From positions 1-64,000 of the forward strand of contig JBHGXV010000052.1 of assembly GCA_041920505.1 (NCBI GenBank): a stretch of DNA of 64,000 bases. Direction: 5' to 3'. The DNA is from JBHGXV01 sp041920505 (lineage in GTDB: Bacteria; Bacillota; Bacilli; Brevibacillales; Brevibacillaceae). The position numbers were made by a program, and so were the translations under genes. Numbering within the stretch: the first letter of the stretch is position 1; every line of letters begins with the position of its first letter. The notes below the pieces were generated by a model that ran no database searches, had not been told where the DNA came from, and was given only the letters and a program-made list of their open reading frames with translations. This document shows, piece after piece, positions 25,757-34,196 of the stretch.

Positions 25757-25981
25757 TTTTATTCGCGCACGGGCAACATATTCGACCACGACCAGGGGTT
25801 TCCTTTTTTTTTAGCGTATCGTTCATAATTTTGTCACAAATTCTTGTCCTCTTTGTGTAACGTGCGCGGCGGTTTCCCGTCTGATTTCTTTTTCGGCGAC
25901 AGGCGATGGCTTATCCGGTCGAAGAAGGATCGGCCCTCCGCCTCGGGGCCGAGACAAAAACCGTCCGCGCGCCCGTTATGT

Positions 25982-26005
25982 CGGCTATTAGCCGCGGTCT
26001 ACAAT
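25982..26005 (+). promoter_or_regulatory. Candidate regulated promoter of the lia operon
   Basis: A perfect palindrome CGGCTATTAGCCG (25982-25994) lies just upstream of a TACAAT -10 (26000-26005), with no good -35. An activator site at the -35 position is what a LiaR-dependent promoter needs. That LiaR binds this palindrome is a guess from position. Confidence 0.35.
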
Positions 26006-26043
26006 GAAGCCATGACGACCGCAAGAAAATGGAGGGATGAAAG

Positions 26044-26454
26044 ATGGGTGAGCGGTCTGGGAAGTTGTTGCTGGGATTGGTCCTGCTGATTGTCGGCGCG
26101 CTTCTCCTCCTGGACCTGTTCGGGATCGGGGCCGGCAAGCTGATTTCCCTGCTGGTTCCGGTGGCGCTGATGGTGTACGGGGCGAGAAAGGTGATTCGCT
26201 CGGATTCGAGAGGCGGCAGGGTCTGGGGAGTGTTTGTCTTTCTCGTTGGACTGCTGGCGCTGGTCGGCAAGCTGCAACTGCTGTTTACCAGCTTGCTGGC
26301 GATCGGGATCATCTACATGGGGATGCGCCTCCTGCGGCGTTCGCGCCTGGACGAGCCCGAGGTGAGCCTGGCCGAGAGGTACTGGGCGCAATCGGTTCTC
26401 AAGGAAGACAAGCTGGACGCCTGGGAGCGCGAATTGGGCGCCAATCGGCCGTGA
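26044..26454 (+). CDS. liaI: LiaI-like small membrane protein
   Basis: 136 residues with three to four hydrophobic helices (LLLGLVLLIVGALLLLDLFG; ISLLVPVALMVYGARKV; VWGVFVFLVGLLALVG) and a charged C-terminal tail. It resembles the LiaI/LiaF membrane domain. In Bacillus subtilis, LiaI anchors LiaH at the membrane during cell-envelope stress. First gene of the lia operon; GGAGGGAT precedes the start. Sequence similarity to LiaI is loose, so position supports the name more than sequence does. Confidence 0.7.
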   Translation: MGERSGKLLLGLVLLIVGALLLLDLFGIGAGKLISLLVPVALMVYGARKVIRSDSRGGRVWGVFVFLVGLLALVGKLQLLFTSLLAIGIIYMGMRLLRRSRLDEPEVSLAERYWAQSVLKEDKLDAWERELGANRP

Positions 26455-26506
26455 CAAAAGGTTTTGCCCGAGTATTTATTAATGTTAAAATAGGGAGGAA
26501 TACCAG

Positions 26507-27232
26507 ATGAGTATTTTCAAAAGACTGCGTGATTTGACGGTAGCTTCGGTAAACGATGTGATTGATTCGCTGGAAGATCCGGCAGTGATGCTGGCCCAGT
26601 ACATGCGGGACATGGAGGCGGAGATCGGCCGCGTCGAAGTGGCGGTCGCCCGGCAAGTGGCCATGGAGAAAAAATTCCGTCAGCAGTGGGAAGAAGCGTT
26701 GGCGATGGTACAGAAGCGTGACCGTCAGGCGAGCCTGGCCGTCATGGAAGGAGAGGACGAGTTGGCCCGCCGCGCGCTGTTGGACAAGAAACAGTACCAG
26801 GCCCGCGCCGCCGAGTACGAGGAACTCTGCCACACCACCCGCGAAGCGGCGCAACAATTGCGGGAGAGGCTGGCCGAACTGAAAGACGAATTCTATCAGC
26901 TTCGCTCGAAAAAATACCAGTTGCTGACCCGGGCGCAAGTGGCCCGCACGCAAAAGCACCTGAACCAATTGGTCACCGGCATCGGCAGCGAGACCGCCAG
27001 CCGCGGCTTTGCCCGGATGGAAGAGAAAGTGATGCGGATGGAAGCGGAAGCGCAGATCAGCGGCCAGTGGAAAGGGTACCCGAAAAGCCTCGACAAGTCG
27101 CTGAACGCACTGGAAAAACAGGACGAGATCGACGCTGAACTGGCGATGATCAAAGCAAGGCTTACGGGCGAGCGTCAAGCTGACGCCAAACAGGAAGAAC
27201 AAGGAAATCGTGAAGCAACATTGAAAGAATAG
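26507..27232 (+). CDS. liaH: PspA/IM30-family envelope-stress protein (LiaH)
   Basis: 241 residues, almost entirely coiled coil, opening with MSIFKRLRDLTVASVNDVID and DPAVMLAQYMRDMEAEIG as in PspA/LiaH. These ESCRT-III-like proteins assemble on damaged cytoplasmic membrane. GGGAGG precedes the ATG. It lies between LiaI-like and methyltransferase genes; a 22-bp perfect palindrome after its stop may partly terminate transcription and set its excess over the regulatory genes. Confidence 0.92.
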   Translation: MSIFKRLRDLTVASVNDVIDSLEDPAVMLAQYMRDMEAEIGRVEVAVARQVAMEKKFRQQWEEALAMVQKRDRQASLAVMEGEDELARRALLDKKQYQARAAEYEELCHTTREAAQQLRERLAELKDEFYQLRSKKYQLLTRAQVARTQKHLNQLVTGIGSETASRGFARMEEKVMRMEAEAQISGQWKGYPKSLDKSLNALEKQDEIDAELAMIKARLTGERQADAKQEEQGNREATLKE

Positions 27233-27244
27233 GTATTGAATCCC

Positions 27245-27269
27245 AGCAGCCTGCATGCAGGCTGCTTTT
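27245..27269 (+). terminator. Perfect 22-bp palindrome; likely partial terminator or processing stem
   Basis: 27245-27266 is a perfect palindrome (arms AGCAGCCTGCA / TGCAGGCTGCT) followed only by TTTC, inside the 55-bp gap between liaH and the methyltransferase gene. The short T-run suggests attenuation rather than full termination. Confidence 0.6.
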
Positions 27270-27287
27270 CCCCTAGGAGGTATCCCG

Positions 27288-27842
27288 GTGTCAGATATAC
27301 TGGTTTTTCTCAAACGCTTCGTCTCCCGCCCGGGTCAGATCGGCAGCGTCATCCCCAGCTCCCGGTTCCTGTGCAAGCTGATGATGGAGCAGGTTCCCTG
27401 GGGGACGGCCCGTTCCATCGTCGAACTGGGCCCCGGCACAGGCGTGTTTACCCAGGCGATTCTCAAGCGAAAACGGCCGGGGACTGTCTTTTTCGCCGTC
27501 GAACGGGACCCGATGTTTCAGCAGATGTTGAGGGAGCGTTTTCCGGGGTTGACCATCCGGGATGAAGCGGTCAAGTTAGCCACCTATCTGGGGGAGTTGC
27601 ATCTGGCGGAAGTGGACGTGATTATTTCCGGATTGCCGTTCGCGGTCTTTCCTGACTGGTTGCGGACAGCCATCCTGGATACGATATATGAATCTCTTTC
27701 CCCTGGAGGGGTGTTTGTCACGTTTCAGTATTCGCTGCAGTTAAAATCGGAATTGGAGCAGCGCTTCGGCGACATCGACATCGGCTTCACGCCGCTGAAC
27801 ATCCCCCCCGCGTTCGTTTACACCTGCCGCAAGAAGACATAG
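27288..27842 (+). CDS. Phospholipid-N-methyltransferase-like SAM methyltransferase in the lia operon
   Basis: 184 residues from GTG 27288, with TAGGAGG seven bases upstream. Landmarks: GSVIPSSRFLCKLM near the N-terminus, motif I IVELGPGTGVFTQAIL and motif IV VDVIISGLPFAVFP. The GSVIPSSR opening and overall length are like the PmtA/phospholipid methyltransferase group or KsgA-related enzymes. A lipid substrate would suit a membrane-stress operon but is inference. It occupies the place of liaG in the Bacillus subtilis operon. Confidence 0.8.
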   Translation: MSDILVFLKRFVSRPGQIGSVIPSSRFLCKLMMEQVPWGTARSIVELGPGTGVFTQAILKRKRPGTVFFAVERDPMFQQMLRERFPGLTIRDEAVKLATYLGELHLAEVDVIISGLPFAVFPDWLRTAILDTIYESLSPGGVFVTFQYSLQLKSELEQRFGDIDIGFTPLNIPPAFVYTCRKKT

Positions 27843-27870
27843 AGTCTTAAGCCAGGAGGAGGAGACTCGT

Positions 27871-28701
27871 GTGAAACGATCAAGACTGAACAATATGATC
27901 GCGGGGATCGTCATCATTTGTGCCGGATTTGGCCTCTTGCTCAACAATCTCGGACTGATCTCGTTCGGGCTGTCCGACATGTTGCCGCTCGTCATCGTCT
28001 ACATGGGGCTGCGCCTGTGGGCGAAGCAGCGGCGAATATTGGGCGGGTTCGTCACCGGTCTGGGCGCGCTGATCACGCTGCACGCCTGGTTTGGCGTCGG
28101 CGTGGACGACGTGTTCGGCGTCATGGTGGCTCTCGGATTGATCTACTTTGGATTTCGGCTGGTCCGTTCACGCCGGGAGACGTTGCCTACGACACAGGCG
28201 TACGGAGGAGCGGAGATGGTGTCCGCCGCCGAACCGTCGGGGGCTAACGGAGCGGGCGAGAGTTCCCCGCCTCCTCCGATGTACAACATGCGAATCGAGT
28301 CGGCGATGGGAGACGGACAGTCCTACCCGCCAAGGGAGTCGCGCAGCGCTTTGATCGGCGACTTTCATTTGACATCCGGCAGGTTTGAACTTCGTCACTT
28401 GCATATTTGGCACGGGATCGGCGACGTGGTCATCGACCTGTCGCGGGCGCTGATTCCCGAGGAAGAGACGTCCCTGGTGATCAACGGCTGGGTGGGCGAC
28501 GTCACCGTTTACGTGCCGGTGGATTTGCCGGTCGCGGTGGCGGCCGAAGTCACCATCGGCGACATGGATGTGTTCGGCCACCGGCAGGGGGGGATGAACC
28601 GGCGTATCGTGATGACCGCCGACCGCTACGCCGAGTCGGCCCGCAAGGTGAAAATCATCGTCTCGCTGATCGTCGGCGACATCGACGTGAAGTATGTCTG
28701 A
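27871..28701 (+). CDS. liaF: LiaF-like inhibitor of the LiaRS system
   Basis: 276 residues: four predicted membrane helices (about 8-95), a low-complexity linker (Ser/Gly/Pro-rich, about 110-150) and the C-terminal LiaF domain with LIGDFHLTSGRFELRHLHIW, GDVVIDLS and VGDIDVKYV. LiaF holds LiaS in the off state until envelope damage. Start GTG 27871 after GGAGGAGGAG. Directly upstream of liaS and liaR. Confidence 0.9.
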   Translation: MKRSRLNNMIAGIVIICAGFGLLLNNLGLISFGLSDMLPLVIVYMGLRLWAKQRRILGGFVTGLGALITLHAWFGVGVDDVFGVMVALGLIYFGFRLVRSRRETLPTTQAYGGAEMVSAAEPSGANGAGESSPPPPMYNMRIESAMGDGQSYPPRESRSALIGDFHLTSGRFELRHLHIWHGIGDVVIDLSRALIPEEETSLVINGWVGDVTVYVPVDLPVAVAAEVTIGDMDVFGHRQGGMNRRIVMTADRYAESARKVKIIVSLIVGDIDVKYV

Positions 28702-28713
28702 GGGGGGCTCGCC

Positions 28714-29844
28714 GTGTGGATTCGCCAACGCAGACTCTCCAGCATCCAGTGGCAGTACGTCCGCCAGGGCCTGACGCTCGGGGTCGGCGTGGTGCTGTTG
28801 AATGCGGCCGCGTTTTTGCTGGTGATCGGCTATCTGGAAAACAACCCGGGACAGGCGGAGTGGCTGGCCGCCTACCTGCATCTCGCCTTCCCGGTTCACC
28901 TCGACTGGCTGACGTTTGGCGTCTGCCTGGCGGCGGGCTTGTCGCTTGCCGCTCTAACAGGCGTGGTCAGCGGTTACATTGTCGGAAATTTGCAGAAAAA
29001 ACGGCTGAACGCCTTGCGCGAAGCGACGATGAATCTGGAGCGGGGCCTGCTCTCTTACCGCGTGCCTGAACTGGGCGCCGACGAGTTGGGCGAGATCGGC
29101 TGGCAGTTTAACCGGCTGGCTTCGAAATGGGAGGAACAGGTCGCTTCCTTGCAGCGGCTGTCCAACCACAACGCCGCGCTGGGCGAGCAGGTGCGGCAGG
29201 CCGCCGTGATTGAGGAGCGGCAGCGGTTGGCGAGGGAGTTGCACGACGCGGTCAGCCAGCAGTTGTTCGCGATCGCGATGACCACGGCAGCCATCAAGCG
29301 GATGATCGAGCGCAATCCGGAACGGGCCGCCCAACAGATCGAACTGGTGGAAGAGATGGCCGCCGGCGCGCAGGCGGAGATGCGGGCGTTGCTGTTGCAC
29401 CTGCGACCGGCCACGTTGCAGAACAGAACCTTGCGCGAGGCAATTTGCGAATTGTTGGAAGAAATGAGCCGGAAGCATCGTCTGGGCATTACCTGGGAGA
29501 TAGAGGAAGTCCCCGGGCTTCCGAGCGGCATCGAGGATCATCTGTTTCGCATCTTGCAGGAGGCGTTGTCCAACACGCTGCGGCACGCCAGAGCCAATCA
29601 CATCGCGGTGAAGCTGTTCACGCAACAGGGACAGGTGCGGCTTCGGGTGTCGGACGACGGCGTCGGCTTTGACCCCGAGGGGGAAAAGATGACCTCGTAC
29701 GGACTTGTCTCCATGCGCGAACGCGTCACGGAGGTGGGCGGAGCCCTGGAAGTGTATTCCGCCGTCGGCAAGGGGACGCAGATCGAGGTGCGCATCCCGT
29801 TGATGCTGGAAACGGAGACGAAGGGAGTGGAATCCGACCGATGA
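28714..29844 (+). CDS. liaS: LiaS sensor histidine kinase (NarL/DesK type)
   Basis: 376 residues: two transmembrane helices (about 24-46 and 62-85), HAMP, HisKA_3 with the phosphorylated histidine in RELHDAVSQQLFAIAMTTA, and an HATPase domain ending in YGLVSMRERVTEVGG. Such intramembrane-sensing kinases have almost no extracellular loop, as here. Start GTG 28714 after GAGGGGG. Coupled to liaR by ATGA. Confidence 0.93.
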   Translation: MWIRQRRLSSIQWQYVRQGLTLGVGVVLLNAAAFLLVIGYLENNPGQAEWLAAYLHLAFPVHLDWLTFGVCLAAGLSLAALTGVVSGYIVGNLQKKRLNALREATMNLERGLLSYRVPELGADELGEIGWQFNRLASKWEEQVASLQRLSNHNAALGEQVRQAAVIEERQRLARELHDAVSQQLFAIAMTTAAIKRMIERNPERAAQQIELVEEMAAGAQAEMRALLLHLRPATLQNRTLREAICELLEEMSRKHRLGITWEIEEVPGLPSGIEDHLFRILQEALSNTLRHARANHIAVKLFTQQGQVRLRVSDDGVGFDPEGEKMTSYGLVSMRERVTEVGGALEVYSAVGKGTQIEVRIPLMLETETKGVESDR

Positions 29845-30470
29845 TCCGGGTATTGCTGGTAGATGATCATGAGATGGTACGAATGGGCATGGCGGCGTAT
29901 CTGTCCACCGAGGAGGATATCGAGGTGGTGGGGGAGGCCTCCAGCGGGGAAGAAGGCGTGAGACTGGCGCAGGAACTGTCGCCTGACGTCATTTTGATGG
30001 ACCTGGTGATGGAAGGCATCGGCGGAGTCGAGGCGACGCGGCGGGTGCGGGAGGTGTGTCCGTCCTGCAAGGTGATCGTCCTCACCAGTTTCATCGACGA
30101 CGAAAAGGTGTATCCGGTGATCGAGGCCGGGGCGTTCAGCTACTTGCTGAAGACATCGAGAGCGGCGGAGATCGCCAGAGCCATCCGCGCGGCCGCCGCC
30201 GGGGAACCGGTGCTGGAATCCCGCGTTGCGGGCAAGATCATGGCCCGCTTCCGCCACGCGAATGAACCGGCTCCCCACGAGCAGTTGACGCCGCGTGAGC
30301 TGGATGTGTTGCGGCTGATTGGGCAGGGCAAGTCCAATCAGGAAATCGCTGACGAACTGATCATCGGGATCAAAACGGTGAAAACCCATGTGAGCAACAT
30401 CCTGTCCAAATTGGGCGTGGAGGATCGCACCCAGGCGGCCATCTATGTCCACAAGCACAACCTGTTGTAG
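29841..30470 (+). CDS. liaR: LiaR response regulator (NarL family)
   Basis: 209 residues: receiver domain with DDH (8-10) and phosphoacceptor D54, then a LuxR-type helix-turn-helix (LTPRELDVLRLIGQGKSNQE, IKTVKTHVSNILSKL). It would activate the lia operon itself. The start overlaps the liaS stop; a strong terminator follows. Confidence 0.94.
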   Translation: MIRVLLVDDHEMVRMGMAAYLSTEEDIEVVGEASSGEEGVRLAQELSPDVILMDLVMEGIGGVEATRRVREVCPSCKVIVLTSFIDDEKVYPVIEAGAFSYLLKTSRAAEIARAIRAAAAGEPVLESRVAGKIMARFRHANEPAPHEQLTPRELDVLRLIGQGKSNQEIADELIIGIKTVKTHVSNILSKLGVEDRTQAAIYVHKHNLL

Positions 30471-30482
30471 TCCGACTTACAC

Positions 30483-30538
30483 GCTTCCCCCAGGAAGGTT
30501 CGGCCGTGGCGTCAAATCTGTTCCGGGAAGCTTTTTTT
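30483..30538 (+). terminator. Rho-independent terminator of the lia operon
   Basis: GCTTCCC pairs with GGGAAGC across a long loop with an inner GGAA/TTCC pairing, followed by seven T residues. Confidence 0.75.
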
Positions 30539-30618
30539 CATGGAGGCGGGATACGCGGCTCTTTCCGGCCAAAACGGGAAATCCTAGGAAGAATGAAGCG
30601 AGAAAAGAGTGATTTGAG

Positions 30619-31446
30619 ATGCAGGCTCGCAAGGGGAAACGCGCGATGAAAATGGACGTCGGACGGGGCGTCGATATCATCGGCGACGTTCACGGCTGCT
30701 ACGAGGAATTTGTCGCGTTGATCGAAAGGCTCGGCTACCGGCAGGACGGAAAGGACGGATTGTTCCGTCATCCAGAGGGACGAAAATTGCTGTCGCTCGG
30801 CGACATCACCAGCCGGGGGCCGCATTCGATTTTGATGCTGCAGTTCTTTTTGCGCCACCTGGAGGCAGGGATCGCCGAGATGGTGGACAGCAACCACGGC
30901 TGGAAAATCGCCCGCTGGCTCGACGGCAGACGGGTGACGCTGGCGCATGGCGACGAAAAGGTGGAGGCGGAATTCGAGCGCTACGAACGGGAGCACGGAG
31001 AAAAAAAAGCGGCCGAGCTGCGACGGGCCAGTCGGCAACTGCTGCTCACCGCCCCGTCCCACATGATGCTGATGCGAGACGGCAAACTGGCTGCGGTGGC
31101 GGTGCACGCCGGCATTCGCGACGAGTACATCGGCAAGAAAGGGGCTGTGATCGAAAACTTTTGCCGCTACGGCGACGTGGCCGGGATCGGCGCGGACGGG
31201 CGGCCGGTCCGCCGTGACTGGACACAAGGGCGGACGTCCGCTCTGCCGATCGTCTGGGGGCACGATCCGAGGCCGGAGCCAGAGCGGAAAAACGGCGCGA
31301 TCAACATCGATCAAGGCTGTGTCTTCGGGGGGGCCCTGACCGCCCTCCGCTTTCCCGAAGACGAGCTCGTCAGCGTTCCCGCGCGGGACAATTACTCTGG
31401 CTTGAGTGACACGCCGCTTACCCGCTACCGGCAGGCGCACGGATAA
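30619..31446 (+). CDS. PrpE-like metallophosphoesterase with altered motifs
   Basis: 275 residues resembling PrpE, a symmetrical Ap4A hydrolase/protein phosphatase of Bacillus. GDVHGCYEEF, HAGIRDEYIGKKG, the stretch ending GRPVRRDW, and INIDQGCVFGGALTALRFPE all align with that protein. Two phosphoesterase motifs deviate: GDITSRGP instead of GDxxDRGP, and DSNHGWK instead of GNH(E/D). The asparagine and histidine ligands are kept, so metal binding may persist. The ATG at 30619 is used; an ATG at 30646 is also possible. Monocistronic. Confidence 0.78.
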   Translation: MQARKGKRAMKMDVGRGVDIIGDVHGCYEEFVALIERLGYRQDGKDGLFRHPEGRKLLSLGDITSRGPHSILMLQFFLRHLEAGIAEMVDSNHGWKIARWLDGRRVTLAHGDEKVEAEFERYEREHGEKKAAELRRASRQLLLTAPSHMMLMRDGKLAAVAVHAGIRDEYIGKKGAVIENFCRYGDVAGIGADGRPVRRDWTQGRTSALPIVWGHDPRPEPERKNGAINIDQGCVFGGALTALRFPEDELVSVPARDNYSGLSDTPLTRYRQAHG

Positions 31447-31538
31447 ACCGAACCCGGCCGCGCGGGTACCTCACAGGAAGTATATGCAGGTGTGACGCGG
31501 TTTGCATGGGCAGCGTGTCCACGGCGACAAAAGCAGCG

Positions 31539-31566
31539 TGGAAACGTTCACACGTTGTGGTACAAT
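31539..31566 (+). promoter_or_regulatory. Promoter of the yneF-like gene
   Basis: TGGAAA, a 16-bp spacer, then TACAAT with an upstream TGG giving an extended -10. It lies 35 bp before the yneF start. Confidence 0.6.
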
Positions 31567-31601
31567 GAACGAGACGAAACCAAAAAGGATGGTAATGCAA
31601 C

Positions 31602-31826
31602 ATGTGGAACGTGATCATTCCGATTCTTACCCTGATCGTCGGCCTGATCGGCGGCTTCTACGCAGGGGTGTACTACTTGCGCAAACAGTTGAGCAACATG
31701 CAGATGGACGAAAAACAAATCCAGATGATGGCCCGCTCGATGGGCATGAACCTCAACCAGAAACAGTTGAAACAGATGAGCCGCAACATGAAAAACATGA
31801 AGTTACCCAACAAATTCCCGAAATAA
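31602..31826 (+). CDS. yneF: YneF-family (UPF0154) membrane protein
   Basis: 74 residues: one N-terminal transmembrane helix (IIPILTLIVGLIGGFYAGVY) followed by a positively charged helix rich in Met, Gln and Asn, as in UPF0154/YneF. Function unknown. AAGGAT precedes the ATG. It probably forms an operon with the 61-residue membrane protein 24 bp downstream. Confidence 0.88.
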   Translation: MWNVIIPILTLIVGLIGGFYAGVYYLRKQLSNMQMDEKQIQMMARSMGMNLNQKQLKQMSRNMKNMKLPNKFPK

Positions 31827-31850
31827 CCGGTGATGCAGGAGGAATCAGTC

Positions 31851-32036
31851 GTGGGCCCCACCCGATTGCGATACACGATGCTCGGTTTCATCCTCGGCGT
31901 GTTGGTGGTTTATCTCAAGGCGCTCCCGATCAGCGAAGGAGTCCGCTTCGCCTTCCCGTTTTACGGGGCGGGTGTCGGCTTGTTGATTGACGGCATCATT
32001 TTACGGATCAAGGAACGCAAGGGAAAAGACGAGTGA
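31851..32036 (+). CDS. Small two-helix membrane protein
   Basis: 61 residues with two hydrophobic segments (YTMLGFILGVLVVYLKALP and FYGAGVGLLIDGIIL) and a lysine/arginine-rich end. The GTG at 31851 is chosen because GGAGG lies eight bases upstream; a further upstream GTG at 31830 would contain the ribosome site. No family recognised. Confidence 0.72.
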   Translation: MGPTRLRYTMLGFILGVLVVYLKALPISEGVRFAFPFYGAGVGLLIDGIILRIKERKGKDE

Positions 32037-32183
32037 CGCGTCGGCCTTGCGCGAAAAAAGGCTTCCCCCTGCCCGCGTCCGCGTCGCGTTTCGCAGCGGA
32101 CACCGCCGACTTCTTCGCTGGCCGTCAAGAGAGCGGGCGGGAACCAATCATCCATGGCAACACGGATTTTGTCTGCAAACGAA

Positions 32184-32212
32184 GGGGAACCACGGATGGC
32201 GGTTCCCTTTTT
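32184..32212 (+). terminator. Rho-independent terminator
   Basis: GGGGAACC / GGTTCCC stem with a 9-base loop followed by TTTTT, about 150 bp after the 61-residue membrane protein gene and before the convergent DUF2935 gene. Confidence 0.8.
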
Positions 32213-32248
32213 CCATGTGCCCGGCGCGGGCGTTGTCAGTTTGATTCG

Positions 32249-33040
32249 TTATGCCGTTTTCGACAATGCGGCCTCAAATGCGTCGAGAATCTCCAGGAAG
32301 CGTGTGGCTTCGCGGAATACGTGGTCGGCGAGCAGCGGAGGAATGATGCTTTTGATCCGGCACGCCTCGATCAGATCGCGTGCCGTTTTCTTGAAGTCGC
32401 GTAACTGCCGAACGGAAACCCTGTTTTGGTTGACGAATTGATCCAGCAACGGATACGTTTGCGACTGCGGACGCATCGACTCCAGATCGCGGGCCTGGAA
32501 CAGCAACTGGTCGAAGTCGTGGCTGAACTCTCGCGCCTGCTCCACCAGCTTGCGTTCGGACGGGTCAAGCAGGTGGTTGATAAACTTGGCGTGGTCAGCC
32601 ATGATTCGCAGAAAGAAAACGTTCTCGTTGATGATGGCGTCAGGCAACGGGTCCAGCGTGCCCGTGTTCAGCTGTTCCAACCGTTTCATGAAGTAGGCGG
32701 CTTCCCGGCTGACGTGATCCACCAACAGCGGGAAGTTGTTGCCGCCAATCTTGCAGCGCAACAACAAACCGAGAACTTTCCGTTTAAACGCGTAGATGTG
32801 GCATACGGCGTTGTATACAACCTGGTTGAATTCGGCGATTTGTCTGGGGTCTGCGTCGTTCGAAAAATTGCGGGAGCGGTTCTCAATGTCTTCAAAAATG
32901 GCGTAGAACCGGTTCGCCTCTTCAATGAGGCGGGTATCTTCACACTGAAACCCCAAGCGCAGAAACAACGAGTGTTCCTTCATGATTCGCGACCAGAATC
33001 GAATCTCATCCAGTGATCGGGTAACGAACGAATCGCTCAT
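32249..33040 (-). CDS. DUF2935 helical protein
   Basis: 263 residues, entirely helical, made of two similar halves each with an H-x-x-x-E type pattern (RIMKEHSLFLRLGF; RIMADHAKFINHLL and LVDHVSREAAYFMKRL; LADHVFREATRFLEIL). It matches DUF2935, a bacterial family of duplicated helical bundles with possible metal ligands. Function unknown. The ATG at 33040 follows AAGGAGGGG. Monocistronic, between the convergent gene at 31851 and the TSUP gene. Confidence 0.82.
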   Translation of the reverse strand: MSDSFVTRSLDEIRFWSRIMKEHSLFLRLGFQCEDTRLIEEANRFYAIFEDIENRSRNFSNDADPRQIAEFNQVVYNAVCHIYAFKRKVLGLLLRCKIGGNNFPLLVDHVSREAAYFMKRLEQLNTGTLDPLPDAIINENVFFLRIMADHAKFINHLLDPSERKLVEQAREFSHDFDQLLFQARDLESMRPQSQTYPLLDQFVNQNRVSVRQLRDFKKTARDLIEACRIKSIIPPLLADHVFREATRFLEILDAFEAALSKTA

Positions 33041-33162
33041 TGCGTCGCCCCTCCTTGATTGCTCATACGCAACTCCTCCTGAGTGTGGTATGTTGCATTT
33101 CTATGCATCTGCCCAGGAAGAGGAGCAGGTTCGACCCAAAAACATTCGTAACGACAGACACC

Positions 33163-33180
33163 CCCGGGTTTACCCGGGGG
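33163..33180 (-). terminator. Strong GC hairpin downstream of the TSUP gene
   Basis: CCCCGGGT / ACCCGGGG stem with a two-base loop (a few more pairs extend it with one bulge). On the minus strand it is followed by TCTGTCGTT, so termination may be partial. Confidence 0.55.
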
Positions 33181-33186
33181 TGATTG

Positions 33187-33957
33187 TCAATGAGAAACCA
33201 TAAATTCGTAGATCATTTTGCCCATCAGGGTGAGCGATACCAGCAAAAACAGCGGCCGCACGTAACGGACACCGGTTTTGACCGCCATCCGGGCGCCGAG
33301 CGAAGCGCCGAACAACATGGCGATCCCCATCGTCAGACCCGGCAACAACAACAGTTCTCCCTTCCAGACGAACACGGCCAGCGCAGCCAGATTGCTCGCC
33401 AGGTTGAGAATCCGTCCGTTCCCGGCGGCGGTGACGAAGTCGTATCCGAACAAAAGCACCATCATAAAAATGAAGAAGGAACCCGTGCCCGGACCGAAGA
33501 AGCCGTCGTAAAATCCGATGGCAAACGTCAGTGGCAAGCCCCAGCCCATCGTCCGCAAGGTGTATCCCTTGAACCGCGCTTCGTGACCGAACTTTTTGTT
33601 GACCAGGGTGTAGACAAAGATGAGACCCATCATCACGACGACGAGCGGCTTGAGGATTTCTTTTGGCACGTACAGCACAGTCAGGGCTCCGAGCAATGCT
33701 CCTACGAACGACACGGGGAACAGGTAGCCCATCAACCGCTTGTCGAATCTCCCCAGGCGGATAAAGGTAGCGGAGCTTGTGGCGGACGAGATGGTACCGG
33801 CAATCTTGTTCGTACCGAGTGCGAGGTGCGGGGGCAACCCCAGTCCGAGCAAGGCGGGCAGGGAGATCAGCCCGCCGCCGCCGACGGAACTGTCGATAAA
33901 GGCGGCGACAAAGCCGAACAGGGCCAACAGAGCGATAGTTGTCAGGTCAAGCTCCAC
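33187..33957 (-). CDS. TSUP-family (TauE/SafE) transporter
   Basis: 256 residues with about eight transmembrane helices and the TauE/SafE signatures FIDSSVGGGGLISLPALLGLG near the N-terminus and GFYDGFFGPGTGSFF in the middle. The family exports sulfite or sulfoacetate, or takes up related anions; the substrate here is unknown. Monocistronic and convergent with nothing; it is divergent from sodA. Confidence 0.9.
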   Translation of the reverse strand: MELDLTTIALLALFGFVAAFIDSSVGGGGLISLPALLGLGLPPHLALGTNKIAGTISSATSSATFIRLGRFDKRLMGYLFPVSFVGALLGALTVLYVPKEILKPLVVVMMGLIFVYTLVNKKFGHEARFKGYTLRTMGWGLPLTFAIGFYDGFFGPGTGSFFIFMMVLLFGYDFVTAAGNGRILNLASNLAALAVFVWKGELLLLPGLTMGIAMLFGASLGARMAVKTGVRYVRPLFLLVSLTLMGKMIYEFMVSH

Positions 33958-34123
33958 GAAACATCCCTCGATTCAGCGAGATCACTACCCCCAGTCTAGC
34001 ACGTCATTCCCTTTTTTCAAGATGTATAAACAGGCGATAAGAAGAATGATAATAGAGACGAATGGCAACAGGTTTGGCCGTGCATGTGAAAAATTTCTTT
34101 TCAATACTTTTCTATCTGCTTTG

Positions 34124-34152
34124 TTGCGTTAGTCAGGATGTTGGAGTATAAT
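34124..34152 (+). promoter_or_regulatory. Sigma-A promoter of sodA
   Basis: TTGCGT, a 17-bp spacer, then a perfect TATAAT, 44 bp upstream of the sodA start. Confidence 0.8.
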
Positions 34153-34196
34153 CAGACTTGGAAACGCAATCCATACATATGAAGGAGGTATTTGCA

